Source of the DNA: Hoylesella shahii DSM 15611 = JCM 12083
GTDB lineage: Bacteria; Bacteroidota; Bacteroidia; Bacteroidales; Bacteroidaceae
Assembly: GCF_000613445.1 (NCBI RefSeq)
Contig: NZ_BAIZ01000025.1
Location: 1 to 52,962, forward strand
DNA length: 52,962 nt
Direction of reading: 5' to 3'
The position numbers and the translations under genes are program-made. The first letter of the stretch is position 1. Each line of letters opens with the position of its first letter. Under the pieces are notes generated by a model that saw nothing but the letters and a program-made list of their open reading frames with translations, had not been told where the DNA came from and made no database searches. Shown piece after piece: positions 15,848 through 24,316 of this stretch.

Positions 15848-16534
15848 AGGTTTTAATACCGACTTAACTTGCCGTGACTTCCAATACGAGGTAGGCAAAG
15901 AGTATGAGCAAAATGGTGAAATAGAAGCGTGCAACAATGGTTTTCACGCTTGCGAAAACCCAATGGATGTGTTCGAACATTACCTTATTGAAAAAGACGG
16001 ACATATCGCACGCTTTTGCGAAGTAGAACAGAGTGGAATGATTGATAGAGAAGATGATAAAGTCGCCTCATCCAAAATTTCCATCAAGCAGAGGTTAAAT
16101 TCGCTGATTTCGTGAAATTGGCAGTAGACTTCGTCTTGGAAAAATGTAAGGTGGGAAAGGGGAATTCAGGAGACTACGCCAAACTCGCATCATCAGGAGA
16201 CTACGTCAAACTCGCATCATCAGGAGACTACGTCAAACTCGCATCATCAGGAGACTACGCCAAACTCGCATCATCAGGAGACTACGTCAAACTCGCATCA
16301 TCAGGAGACTACGCCAAACTCGCATCATCAGGAGACTACGCGGTAGTAATGGCGGCTGGCTATAATTCACAAGCCAAAGCAAAGAAAGGCAGTTGGATAA
16401 CGCTTGCCGAATGGGATAGTTTGGATGGGAACTTGACACCTGTTTGCGTAAAGACAGAACAGGTAGATGGAGAACGCATCAAGGAAGACACTTGGTATAA
16501 ACTTATTAACGGACAATTCACGGAAATTTGGTAA
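15819..16534 (+). CDS. DUF7666-like repeat protein, one frame break
   Basis: The N-terminal part (15819 to about 16088; KIKAYKGFNTDLTC, NNGFHACENPMDVF) continues in a shifted frame as KAEVKFADFVKLAVDF, then a run of 9-residue SGDYxKLAS repeats, then a conserved end (GSWITLAEWD, KQVDGE-like, TWYKL). One missing G at about 16088 restores a single protein of about 238 residues. The repeats probably form a beta-solenoid. The family is common in Bacteroidales phages; function unknown. Confidence 0.7.
16166..16340 (+). repeat. 27-bp tandem repeat, six and a half copies
   Basis: Six full copies of a 27-bp unit, plus a 13-nt partial copy, code for SGDYAKLAS or SGDYVKLAS. Copies differ only at the Ala/Val codon (GCC or GTC). 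The near-identity implies recent expansion or homogenisation, so copy number may vary between isolates. Confidence 0.9.
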
Positions 16535-16536
16535 TC

Positions 16537-17088
16537 ATGGAAATAGTTTTGACTTGTGGGGACAAGATAAACATCCCCGATGGCTGTAAGGCCGAGATAA
16601 AAGATGGCGTTATCACCATTGAGAAAAAGCCAAAATTTAAAGATGGAGATATATTCTTCAATAATGGTATTATTGGCATCTACAGGAATGGTGGTGGTGA
16701 TAGAATTTTTTATCATTGTACCCTCATGGATGAGAGGTTATTCCTTGGTGAAAATAGACCGTCTTACTTCGGATGGGATAAAGATGCACGATTAGCAACA
16801 GTGGAAGAGAAACAGCTGCTTTTCGACAAGCTGACAGAACAAGGCCTGCGCTGGAACGTCGAAGAAAAGAAAGTTGAGAAAATTAGGTGGAGGGCAGAAA
16901 AGGGAAGCTTTTACTATCTCTTCACGACCGCATTTTATGTTGCAAAAGCGGAGGAAGACGGCAAAGAGGTTGCCAACCATAGGTATGCAGCCTACAATTA
17001 CTTCCGCACCAAAGAGCAGGCAGAAAAGGCTGCGGAATTGGTTAAGGCTACACTGAAAAAGTGCCACGAAGAGAACATTAACATATAA
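16537..17088 (+). CDS. Hypothetical phage protein
   Basis: 183 residues from the Met at 16537, chosen over 16528 because MEIVLTCGDKINIPDGC looks like the natural beginning. A short N-terminal beta motif (DGCKAEIKDGVITIEK), a central SH3-like part and a C-terminal helix repeat are visible. Proteins with this plan are frequent in Bacteroides/Prevotella phages. Function unknown. Confidence 0.65.
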   Translation: MEIVLTCGDKINIPDGCKAEIKDGVITIEKKPKFKDGDIFFNNGIIGIYRNGGGDRIFYHCTLMDERLFLGENRPSYFGWDKDARLATVEEKQLLFDKLTEQGLRWNVEEKKVEKIRWRAEKGSFYYLFTTAFYVAKAEEDGKEVANHRYAAYNYFRTKEQAEKAAELVKATLKKCHEENINI

Positions 17089-17092
17089 AATC

Positions 17093-17467
17093 ATGAGTGA
17101 AATATATTGGGCTACAAGGATGGATGGAATTAACACATTCTTGATTTCATTCATAATACCTGGAGGTTTGTTATTCCTTTGTTTTTTCATATTATCATTA
17201 ATTTTAGATAATTCAGAAAAAAGAGAGAGGTTAGGTAATGCCTTAATATCTGTAGGTTATGCTATTTCTATAGCAGGGGTGATGTTGGTTTTCATTCCAA
17301 CGACAAAGGAAATGTTACTTATCTATGGAGTTGGTGGCACTATCGACTATATAAAGAGTAACGACACGGCCAAAGAATTGCCCGACAAGGCTGTTAAAGC
17401 TTTGGATAAATACCTAGATGAAATATCAAAAGATAAAGAAGATGAAAAAGATAATGTTCAACGATGA
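17093..17467 (+). CDS. Two-helix membrane protein
   Basis: 124 residues with hydrophobic segments at about 14-37 and 52-75, then a charged, helical cytosolic tail. It starts 4 nt after the previous gene. No recognised family. Confidence 0.6.
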   Translation: MSEIYWATRMDGINTFLISFIIPGGLLFLCFFILSLILDNSEKRERLGNALISVGYAISIAGVMLVFIPTTKEMLLIYGVGGTIDYIKSNDTAKELPDKAVKALDKYLDEISKDKEDEKDNVQR

Positions 17468-18062
17468 ATATCTCCTCACGCAAGCAGTTTTGCGTGGATA
17501 TAAAACCCAAACAAGGCGAATTGTCAAGGACGACACGCCACTTGGGAACTTCGAAGAAACGATGAAACATGCCCCTTACAAGGTTGGTGAAGTGGTGGCG
17601 GTGGCACAGAGTTACAAAATAATGTATGCCGAAATGATAGATGATTTCGCAAAGCATAATTATCATCTCTTACGAGAAGAAAGCGCCGAAAACTTCAAGA
17701 AACAATACGATAATACCGCAGGTTGGGACAATAAGATGTTCGTCAAGGCCGAACTGATGCCACATAAGATTAAAATAACCAGTGTGCGCATTGAACGGCT
17801 GCAAGACATATCTGACGAGGATTGTTTGCGTGAGGGAACATCCCATTACACGCCAGCAGATGGCCAAGATACCGAAGGTGGCTTTGGTTTTAAGTCTTAC
17901 AAAGGTGGGCTGTATCTATTCGACACCGCTCGTGATGCTTTTGCCACATTCATTGATAAGGTAAGCGGCAAAGGCACATGGGAAAGTAACCCCTATGTGT
18001 GGGTGTATGATTTTGAATTAAAAAGTAAGAACTATGGCGCATTTACTTCCACGCAAGATTAA
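17442..18062 (+). CDS. ASCH-like domain protein
   Basis: 206 residues from 17442. The Met at 17454 is also possible. It overlaps the membrane-protein gene by 26 nt. Features: LLTQAVLRGYKTQTRR near the start, YKVGEVVAVAQ, KITSVRIERLQDISDEDC and a terminal NPYVWVYDFEL, the pattern of phage ASCH (PUA-like) proteins. ASCH domains bind or process RNA or modified nucleosides. The exact role here is unknown. Confidence 0.7.
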   Translation: MKKIMFNDEYLLTQAVLRGYKTQTRRIVKDDTPLGNFEETMKHAPYKVGEVVAVAQSYKIMYAEMIDDFAKHNYHLLREESAENFKKQYDNTAGWDNKMFVKAELMPHKIKITSVRIERLQDISDEDCLREGTSHYTPADGQDTEGGFGFKSYKGGLYLFDTARDAFATFIDKVSGKGTWESNPYVWVYDFELKSKNYGAFTSTQD

Positions 18063-18267
18063 AAAGGCTTGCAAATCAACTAGACGTTTGAGGTCTTATA
18101 AGACAAAATGGATGCAATATGTGCATACGCAACTACAAGGGTACTTGTGGATGCATACCACAAATGATGGAAAGTGCTATTATGAATTTGACACAAAATA
18201 TGGGGTGATATTAATTAGATACCTAGATAAAACGTATGGTATGCTAAATCATAATATACTGCGATGA
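18034..18267 (+). CDS. Small basic protein, first of a tandem pair
   Basis: 77 residues starting MAHLLPRKIKKACKS. It overlaps the ASCH-like gene by 29 nt and the next gene by 4 nt. It is paralogous to its downstream neighbour (LLPRKIKKACKS, then KTKWM.YV in both). Unknown function. Confidence 0.6.
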   Translation: MAHLLPRKIKKACKSTRRLRSYKTKWMQYVHTQLQGYLWMHTTNDGKCYYEFDTKYGVILIRYLDKTYGMLNHNILR

Positions 18268-18467
18268 AAGAAAAGAGTATGGGACATTTACTACCACGCA
18301 AGATTAAAAAGGCTTGCAAATCCTATCTAGATGGCATACCACTAAAAACGAAGTGGATGCGGTATGTATATAGTCAAGTTAAGGGGTTTGACTATATTGC
18401 TGGAACTGTATACTATTACACAAGACATAAAGCATTTATACACTATATGATTTTGAAGTTGAGATAA
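18264..18467 (+). CDS. Small basic protein, second of a tandem pair
   Basis: 67 residues (62 if started at MGHLLPRK). It shares the LLPRKIKKACKS opening and KTKWMRYVYSQ middle with the preceding gene, so the two arose by tandem duplication and then diverged at the C-terminus. Confidence 0.6.
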   Translation: MKEKSMGHLLPRKIKKACKSYLDGIPLKTKWMRYVYSQVKGFDYIAGTVYYYTRHKAFIHYMILKLR

Positions 18468-18498
18468 ATAAAAAAGGGAGGTGCTTGTGTCACCTCCC
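18467..18498 (-). terminator. Leftward intrinsic terminator
   Basis: On the minus strand GGGAGGTG (18491-18498 complement) pairs with CACCTCCC (18476-18483 complement), followed by TTTTTTATTT. It closes the small leftward unit that starts at about 18820. Confidence 0.75.
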
Positions 18499-18525
18499 CG
18501 AAAGCGCGGTGTAGAGGGCTACACC

Positions 18526-18642
18526 TTAGATAAAGAAGTGGAAGCAAGTACCATTCTTCGGGTAAATAGTCTTACCGTTCTTAACGATAAACTTACAATA
18601 GACTTCTCTTTTCTCGCTTTCTGGTTGCAACTTATTATTCAT
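18526..18642 (-). CDS. 38-residue conserved-looking small protein
   Basis: Starts MNNKLQPESEKREVYC and ends with IYPKNGTCFHFFI. This resembles short Bacteroidetes proteins with a KREVYCKFIVKNG...IYPK pattern. It is opposite in direction to the surrounding early genes and has its own promoter, a structured leader and a terminator. The frame is open further upstream to 18735, but that part overlaps the leader hairpins. Confidence 0.5.
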   Translation of the reverse strand: MNNKLQPESEKREVYCKFIVKNGKTIYPKNGTCFHFFI

Positions 18643-18693
18643 AAACTCTCCTTTCTCGGCAGAAAGCAACCATAACTTCATTGCTATGGAAGT

Positions 18694-18744
18694 CATTGTG
18701 TGATGCCGACACACAATGAAAAACCCCCAGCACAAGTCTAGGGG
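18694..18744 (-). promoter_or_regulatory. Leader with terminator-like and second hairpin
   Basis: Read leftward: ACCCCTAG pairs with CTGGGGG and is followed by TTTTT (18719-18744 complement), a terminator. Directly after it is a perfect 9-bp hairpin, CATTGTGTG/CACACAATG (18694-18718), then the gene at 18642. This could be an attenuator, or the 3' end of an RNA of about 100 nt that starts at 18818. Confidence 0.5.
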
Positions 18745-18824
18745 TAAGTCTTTTCTCGAGGATGAGAGCGGACGGAGGCGGCATAAAGCCTTGATTGGAG
18801 AGTTTCTCCTAATAAGTTGCGATG

Positions 18825-18856
18825 CAAAGGTATGAATTAAATTCTATAAGAGCAAA
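18825..18856 (-). promoter_or_regulatory. Leftward Bacteroidetes-type promoter
   Basis: On the minus strand TTTG (18853-18856 complement), 20 nt, then TACCTTTG (18825-18832 complement). It drives the leader/small-protein unit against the direction of the early operon. Confidence 0.65.
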
Positions 18857-18887
18857 CAAAATATGATTTTTAACAACAACAATCAAT

Positions 18888-19085
18888 ATGACAACAAGAG
18901 AAATAAACAAAGTCCACAGCGCACTTATGCGCGAGCATAGTATATTCTATGCTGATATGATCTGTAGAGCAATTCAAGACAACACTATTGACGAAGAAAC
19001 GTTTGCTAATGGCATTGAGGGGATATATTGGGCATACAAAGAAGATGTAGACGAATATATACCAAAAGGTTGGGAAAACGTATGA
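18888..19085 (+). CDS. Small hypothetical protein
   Basis: 65 residues, acidic, helical. It follows an A-rich leader (AACAACAACAATCAAT before ATG). It is coupled to the next gene by an ATGA overlap. No recognised motif. Confidence 0.55.
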   Translation: MTTREINKVHSALMREHSIFYADMICRAIQDNTIDEETFANGIEGIYWAYKEDVDEYIPKGWENV

Positions 19086-19291
19086 GAGAAGAAATGATTT
19101 TAGAAACCATCAAACAGATGGTGGCAAAGAATAAAAATAATAATGTAGAACCATCCGACATCGTTTCATATATTGACATTAATAAAGAATTTACCCAAAT
19201 ATTGAAAAATGGACTAAATGAACTCTTTAAGAGTGGAAAGATTAAGACGTGTAGGCTGATTAATGGCACAGGCGTAATGCTGTGTGAGTAA
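19082..19291 (+). CDS. Small winged-helix-like protein
   Basis: 69 residues from the Met at 19082, chosen for the 4-nt overlap with the previous stop. Helical first half, then a possible wing (GKIKTCRLINGTGVML). It may be a small DNA-binding regulator, but that rests only on predicted fold. Last gene of the early operon before the terminator. Confidence 0.5.
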   Translation: MREEMILETIKQMVAKNKNNNVEPSDIVSYIDINKEFTQILKNGLNELFKSGKIKTCRLINGTGVMLCE

Positions 19292-19294
19292 AAA

Positions 19295-19326
19295 GGGGAG
19301 GTAGCTTTTAGTAACCTCCCCTTTTT
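19295..19326. terminator. Bidirectional terminator between converging operons
   Basis: GGGGAGGT (19295-19302) pairs with ACCTCCCC (19314-19321), with an A-run before and TTTTT after, so it can stop transcription from both sides. It sits exactly between the rightward early operon and the leftward late operon. Confidence 0.85.
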
Positions 19327-19330
19327 GCGT

Positions 19331-19848
19331 TTAAAAGATTATATACGTTACGCCAACGCCAATATATGGTTCGAATAATTTAGAATTAATGCCATATCCA
19401 TATCCTGCGTTGATGCCGATGCCCACTTTCGGGGAGGCTTGGTTATCGTTCGCTCGATAGTGCGTGTGGTGTACACCGTCTTGTTGTATGTGTGTATGCT
19501 GTCCAACGATGGTTTGTAACCGCTTACCCAAGCCGTGTAATTGCTGTCTCTATATGTTCGTTGGGTAATTGGCAACGTAACATCAACACTATCATGGGGT
19601 TTTATCATTTTCGTGACCTCACGAAAATGGTCGCTTGGAACTCTCGCCACCTGCCACTTTACAATGGTGTCGTGGATAGGTTCGGGCGTAACGACCTTGA
19701 CGGTGTCGCGCTTTGTCACTATCTCCGTCTTTATACGCTCCTTTACTCGCTCTTCGCCTTTCTTCCCTCGCCCTAAGATAAAGCCTAAGACGAGTGCAAA
19801 GAGCAGCAATACCAATATTAGAATATTCTTCCCTTTCATGCAAAACAC
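19331..19848 (-). CDS. Membrane-anchored spanin-like lysis protein, one frame break
   Basis: Start at 19848 or the Met at 19839. N-terminal transmembrane helix (about residues 8-26), a charged periplasmic part with repeated Thr-rich strands, and a C-terminal beta end (GIGINAGYGYGIN...YIGVGVTYIIF). That end is reached only after a shift at 19422-19424, where one C is missing from a run. Bacteroides phages carry similar proteins next to the endolysin, where a spanin-like role in disrupting the envelope is usually proposed. Confidence 0.65.
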
Positions 19849-19851
19849 TTT

Positions 19852-20265
19852 TTATAAGTCTTTGTATTCACCACTCGCATCAAAACTAGGGCATGCCTTG
19901 TGCTTGTCAAAGTCACGGTGTCCAAATATCTTTGCCTCGGGGTACTTCCTTCTTAATCCGCGCAAAAGCTTTGTTAAAGCTTCTTTCTGTTCGGGCGTGC
20001 GCGTGTCCTTTGGCGTCTTGCCATCCTCGGCACATCCACCAATATAACAAACTCCGATGCTGTTTCGGTTGTGTCCGCGTACGTGCGCGCCCTGCACATA
20101 TTCGGGTCTGCCTACATGGACTTCTCCATTTCGGTAAACTACATAATGGTAGCCTATTGTGTCAAAACCGCGCGCCTTGTGCCACCTAGTTATATCGTCA
20201 ACGGTATAGTCGCGCCCTTCAGGCGTGGCACTGCAATGCAGCACCAATTCATATATCTGTCTCAT
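19852..20265 (-). CDS. N-acetylmuramoyl-L-alanine amidase (endolysin)
   Basis: 137 residues from the Met at 20265 (MRQIYELVLHCSATPEG), which overlaps the upstream gene's stop by 4 nt. T7-lysozyme-like Amidase_2 with zinc ligands His in LHCSAT and His/Cys in FGHRDFDKHKAC. The GYHYVVYRNGEV strand is typical. It cleaves the peptide from MurNAc in peptidoglycan to release progeny. Confidence 0.9.
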   Translation of the reverse strand: MRQIYELVLHCSATPEGRDYTVDDITRWHKARGFDTIGYHYVVYRNGEVHVGRPEYVQGAHVRGHNRNSIGVCYIGGCAEDGKTPKDTRTPEQKEALTKLLRGLRRKYPEAKIFGHRDFDKHKACPSFDASGEYKDL

Positions 20266-20534
20266 ATCATTCCAATTGCAGAGCCACATGCAGCGCCAAC
20301 GATGTCGGCCTTGATGTCGCCCCAATCAAACATTTCTTTCTCCTTGAACTTGTCGTAACATTCTTTGCCGATGCCTACTGCCAAACTTACACCAAAGCCA
20401 ACGCATGCGGACAAAAGGCATCCTGCGCCACACCTGCGCAAGCATCGCGTGGTGATGTCGGCAAGGACAAGGGATGCCGTGACGTGCATCCACTTGTCTG
20501 CACCGAACTTGGCTAATCTTTCCGTCAACTTCAT
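20262..20534 (-). CDS. Small membrane protein of the lysis cassette
   Basis: 90 residues from MKLTERLAKFGADKWMHV. Two or three short hydrophobic segments (about 17-36, 40-55, 75-90) and a GKECYDKFKEKEMFDWGDI loop resemble YfiM/DUF2279-type membrane proteins found beside phage lysins. ATGA overlaps on both sides. Holin-associated role inferred. Confidence 0.65.
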   Translation of the reverse strand: MKLTERLAKFGADKWMHVTASLVLADITTRCLRRCGAGCLLSACVGFGVSLAVGIGKECYDKFKEKEMFDWGDIKADIVGAACGSAIGMI

Positions 20535-20800
20535 AGAAGCAAGCAAATGAATATCGCCACAATGGTCGCCACTAACGCCAACACAGGGTTTCGCCAGTCG
20601 TAACGCTTTTCCTTGGACGCCACCGCTCGCATAGCCTCCAAAAAGGCGCACATGATGGCACAGGCAATGAGTGCGAACACCCAATTGTACTCCGCCTCAC
20701 TCTCGGTCAACATCGGCACAAAACCGAACACTAGGCCAAGGATGATGAACACCATCTTGGTCAAACTAAACTCTTTCAAGAAGTTCTTAATCATTTCCAT
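20531..20800 (-). CDS. Holin-like small membrane protein
   Basis: 89 residues with three predicted membrane segments (about 15-33, 40-58, 70-89). It lies between a holin-family gene and the lysin. Size and topology fit a holin or antiholin. Confidence 0.6.
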   Translation of the reverse strand: MEMIKNFLKEFSLTKMVFIILGLVFGFVPMLTESEAEYNWVFALIACAIMCAFLEAMRAVASKEKRYDWRNPVLALVATIVAIFICLLL

Positions 20801-21270
20801 TACTTTTCCTCCTTTTCTTTTTCGTTATTGTCCTTTTTCATATATTCGCCCACCGCATTGGCAATCTCATTCATGCTGTCGCGGTGTACGATAATCTGTT
20901 TGGCTAATGCAGCCACATTATCGATGCGCACCTTGTCCTCCGCCTTTTCGTAGATGGACTTAATCTCGATAAGCCCGATGCAGATAGCCCCTAGCAATGT
21001 TATAAAGGGGAACATCGGCAGGTGGTATTGGTAATATTCTTCCAAATACCATGTGGCAGCCATGTGCATGGCATCGATTACCGTCAGGGCAATCATAAGG
21101 TTATAATACTTGGCGGCCTTGTCGACGGTTCTCTTGAAGCCATAGCTAGACGCGGCAATGCCCAACTTCCTTGCTTTCCTCACCCCTGACCACAAATCAG
21201 CTATCATAGCCACCATGACCAGCATGTAGAGTGCGAAGAGCATCCATAAGATTACAATCACTTTTCCCAT
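20800..21270 (-). CDS. Phage holin family protein
   Basis: 156 residues. Membrane segments at about 5-25, 55-75 and 85-105, then a charged C-terminal helix ending in a Lys/Glu run. The IADLWSGVRKARKLG...SSYGFKRTVDK stretch is the signature of the Bacteroides phage holin family (Phage_holin_4 type). It would form the membrane lesion that lets the amidase reach the wall. Confidence 0.75.
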   Translation of the reverse strand: MGKVIVILWMLFALYMLVMVAMIADLWSGVRKARKLGIAASSYGFKRTVDKAAKYYNLMIALTVIDAMHMAATWYLEEYYQYHLPMFPFITLLGAICIGLIEIKSIYEKAEDKVRIDNVAALAKQIIVHRDSMNEIANAVGEYMKKDNNEKEKEEK

Positions 21271-21293
21271 AATTTGTTTTTAAGCATTTATTT

Positions 21294-21734
21294 TTAAATT
21301 AATAATGTTCCGTAAATAAGACCGAATGCCAGTACTTCACCCACATAATAGGGTCTTGGCAGCTTAGCCGCCCAATAGAAGCACCACACCATCGTCACGC
21401 ATGCCACTATCCGCGTATGGAATGACATTGCCCACATCACACCGCATATCAACGCAGTGAAAGCCCCGACAGCATGCATCTTGTCTGCCTTGTAATGTGG
21501 AGCAAGGGCGACTATCAGCAAGCCGAATACCGCGAATAAGGCCAAGAATGGAGCGTCACCGCCCTTTTCCAACATCGGTGGCAACATCAGCCCACCACTT
21601 ACGGCCATGACTACGGAGAACAACCACGGATGCTTGCCGATATAATAATTATCACTGACGTATTCTCTCACTCCGTACGCTAACCCCATCGCGATTAGGT
21701 ATGTCGCTAAAATTATTAGACTGATTATTGCCAT
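21294..21734 (-). CDS. Multi-pass membrane protein
   Basis: 146 residues with about five hydrophobic segments and almost no soluble part. It lies between the lysis genes and a tail-fibre-associated gene. Not recognised. A lysis accessory or inner-membrane protein is plausible. Confidence 0.6.
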   Translation of the reverse strand: MAIISLIILATYLIAMGLAYGVREYVSDNYYIGKHPWLFSVVMAVSGGLMLPPMLEKGGDAPFLALFAVFGLLIVALAPHYKADKMHAVGAFTALICGVMWAMSFHTRIVACVTMVWCFYWAAKLPRPYYVGEVLAFGLIYGTLLI

Positions 21735-21735
21735 A

Positions 21736-22254
21736 TCACATCGTTCTTAGGTTCAACTTCTCAGGATAACCGACCTTGTAGTCGTATTTCTGTACCTCCT
21801 CGATTGATTTTAACTCTCGCACTGCGTGGATGTGTGCCTGTGTGCAGTTGTAGGCCTTGTAAGCGTAATGGCCGACCGCATCCAATAATTGTAATGCTAG
21901 GTCGCAATTTACGCGTAAGAGGAAACCATTCAACCAAATGTCGCTTTCTGTCTGTCCGTTTACCTTGTCCAACTCGATAGCTCTGCGCGTACCGATGCGG
22001 TCTTCTCGATTTATCCATGCATCCATGCCGTTAAGCTTGAACGAGTTCACAGCGGGGGACTTGTCGTACTCTTTAATCTCGGCCACCTTATTTTCGACGG
22101 CTTGGTTCAAGAGTTCCTCCTCTGTCGGCATTGGCTCGATATAGGGCATATATCCCACCTTTTCGTATTGCTCGGCTGTTGGATTGATTACCATCATGCC
22201 GTCTACTACTATGTTATTCGGGGCGAGGTTTCCCTCATTGTCTACATATCTCAT
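21736..22254 (-). CDS. DUF4376-like tail-fibre-associated protein
   Basis: 172 residues. N-terminal strand-rich part (MRYVDNEGNLAPNNIVVDGMM), then a DUF4376-like helical domain (KLNGMDAWINREDRIGTR). Such proteins are encoded beside tail fibres in Bacteroidales phages and may assist fibre assembly. Assignment from memory. Confidence 0.65.
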   Translation of the reverse strand: MRYVDNEGNLAPNNIVVDGMMVINPTAEQYEKVGYMPYIEPMPTEEELLNQAVENKVAEIKEYDKSPAVNSFKLNGMDAWINREDRIGTRRAIELDKVNGQTESDIWLNGFLLRVNCDLALQLLDAVGHYAYKAYNCTQAHIHAVRELKSIEEVQKYDYKVGYPEKLNLRTM

Positions 22255-22259
22255 ATTGT

Positions 22260-23312
22260 CTATTCTTTAAATTCGCTCATTGGTCTTATCCGCTCACCTA
22301 GATTAGAAAAATTGTTGTCTGATTTATATTTCTCAACTGAGGCGTCTGGCACATATAGTTTCCATGTATCATTCCCAATATCAAAATCAAACTTCAGTTG
22401 GTTTGTGTCTATTTTTTGTGGCGGCTCAACTGAGTGTATCTTAACCCATCGTAGATTCTTGCATTGACGTATACACATTGCTGACCACTTGAAATCTTGT
22501 GCCAAAAACTCTATGCCCTCCAATTGTGTTTGAAAGAAACAAACAACACTTACAGATTTTACTCTTGCTGGAACTGTTATTGTTCCACCCAAATTAATAC
22601 AAGGTGAGAATGTTCTATACATTGAAGTTACATTAGTAAAATACTTCAACTCTTCAAAAGTACGTAATTGAGGAGAGCTAAACGTACTGTTTAATGTAGT
22701 TATTCTAAGTACATTCGCCATACTCATCTTACCATTGTATAATCTTTCTAATGTCTGCCTAGCATAAGGGTCTACTATATTTAGTTGTGGCTCTGGGTTG
22801 CCCCATTCGTGAACTCTATTAGAGGGGTTTTTAGATATTTCCTTTGAGGTAAATTCTTCTAAACCCTCCTTTGGTATATATATATCTAAATCACCCATCT
22901 GAAATGGTGGAAAGTCTGAATGAAATAGCTTGGGTACACTAGATAAAATAACTGTACGTAAGTTAGGGGTTTCTTGAATGTGTCTTGAATTACCCATTGA
23001 CCAAGGACCTAGTCTTATTACACGACCTGGTAAAGATATTGATACAATGTTTGTTGCAGTTCTTATATAATTCCCAGGAATATACACAATAGGTCGGTCA
23101 GCCTTGACCTTCCAAATCCCATTTTCAAATACATGCTCCAAAATCTTAATATCATTATCAACTCCATAACCAGTCAATATGGCCGCAGCATCAGACTTAT
23201 TGTTATCAATAGTTGTGTACCATATCTCGTTATCTGGTTGAACAGAGTAGTTCACCCCATCAACGCATAATTGGTCTAGTCTGTTCTTCATCATGAATGT
23301 TCGCCTATTCAT
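22260..23312 (-). CDS. Leucine-rich (BspA-like) receptor-binding tail protein
   Basis: 350 residues. The middle and end carry degenerate BspA-type repeats (TITVPARVKSV, LYVPDASVEKYKSD, ending in RIRPMSEF). Such repeats form curved binding surfaces. Together with the position at the end of the tail operon this suggests a receptor-binding or fibre-tip protein. It overlaps the next upstream gene by 4 nt. More A/T-rich than the baseplate genes, which fits exchange of host-range genes. Confidence 0.7.
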   Translation of the reverse strand: MNRRTFMMKNRLDQLCVDGVNYSVQPDNEIWYTTIDNNKSDAAAILTGYGVDNDIKILEHVFENGIWKVKADRPIVYIPGNYIRTATNIVSISLPGRVIRLGPWSMGNSRHIQETPNLRTVILSSVPKLFHSDFPPFQMGDLDIYIPKEGLEEFTSKEISKNPSNRVHEWGNPEPQLNIVDPYARQTLERLYNGKMSMANVLRITTLNSTFSSPQLRTFEELKYFTNVTSMYRTFSPCINLGGTITVPARVKSVSVVCFFQTQLEGIEFLAQDFKWSAMCIRQCKNLRWVKIHSVEPPQKIDTNQLKFDFDIGNDTWKLYVPDASVEKYKSDNNFSNLGERIRPMSEFKE

Positions 23313-24316
23313 ACACTAACCTCCCCCATGATTATTACATTATTCACTATAGACGCCTGATACCGCTTACCTGCTCGAATGGTGGGCGTATAGTCGTTAT
23401 ACCACTTCAACGTGGCAGGGAGTGACAGTGATGTTGGCGTTCCACTTGGTGATTGGAACTCGAAAGCATACTCATTCACCACGTTTGGCATTGGCTCGCC
23501 TAATGTTAGCGTAAGTTGCCCCACTTCTCCCCACACGTGCATAGCGTTTGGGGTTAGAACAAATGTAGTGTCGGACGTGCCATGATTGACTAACGCCAGC
23601 CAACCTGTGTCGCCCTTATCTCCCTTGAGTGATGACAACCACTGTTGTACAGTACCGACATACCCTTGTTCCTTGGCAAACTCGTATGCGCTCTTGCCGT
23701 CTCTGATGTTACTTAGCTTGTTGGTTATGGACGTGTTCAGTTCCTGCCACTTTGCTGTTACATCTTCCAATTTCGTTTGCAAGCCTTTGGCCGTCTCCTT
23801 GGTTGCGTTCATAGTCTTGGTGAGTTCGGAGAACGTGGCGTAGAACTCTTCCTGCGTGCCTTGGTAGCCTTTCTTTACGGCCAACTCGTATGCGGATACG
23901 ATGGCGTAGTTCATCGCTACCTCCATCTGCACGTCATCGAACGAGCTAGCCCCAGTGATAAGTTCTATCACGCCATCGGGGAAAAGCACATCCCTACGTT
24001 GTCCATTGGGATAGTTGGGGTCGTCCTGCATGATGCGCACCTCTGCTTTGAGCGTGCCGACTTCCAAATGCCCACCTTGGATAAAACATGATGCGGTGCC
24101 GTCTGCATTAACCTTACAATTGGTCAATACTCCATTCTCACGACCACATGTGTATCTACCACCACCTGTGCTAGTGAAGATGGCTGTAAAGTCTCCTGCT
24201 GGAAACATCATATCCATTTCATTGGCAACGAGTTTCAAGCGAACATAAAAGTCCTCGTTGTAATTCTTTCTTGCTAGCGGAGTTAACCCGCGGTTATTGT
24301 TGCAATTGTTCATCAT
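23309..24316 (-). CDS. Tail fibre / baseplate upper protein with short collagen-like motif
   Basis: 335 residues: BppU-like N-terminal domain (about 15-125), helical middle with two YxxAxxxGYxGTxxE-type repeats (residues about 140-230), a KGDKGDTG collagen-like turn, then a beta-rich C-terminal domain. Typical of baseplate-attached fibre subunits. 4-nt overlaps on both sides. Confidence 0.75.
   Translation of the reverse strand: MMNNCNNNRGLTPLARKNYNEDFYVRLKLVANEMDMMFPAGDFTAIFTSTGGGRYTCGRENGVLTNCKVNADGTASCFIQGGHLEVGTLKAEVRIMQDDPNYPNGQRRDVLFPDGVIELITGASSFDDVQMEVAMNYAIVSAYELAVKKGYQGTQEEFYATFSELTKTMNATKETAKGLQTKLEDVTAKWQELNTSITNKLSNIRDGKSAYEFAKEQGYVGTVQQWLSSLKGDKGDTGWLALVNHGTSDTTFVLTPNAMHVWGEVGQLTLTLGEPMPNVVNEYAFEFQSPSGTPTSLSLPATLKWYNDYTPTIRAGKRYQASIVNNVIIMGEVSV

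Noticed and set aside
16166..16340. CRISPR-like array of short regular repeats
   Set aside because: The repeats are contiguous, without spacers, in frame, and encode SGDYxKLAS. It is a coding tandem repeat.
22260..24316. Diversity-generating retroelement acting on tail genes
   Set aside because: No reverse transcriptase gene and no template/variable repeat pair are visible.
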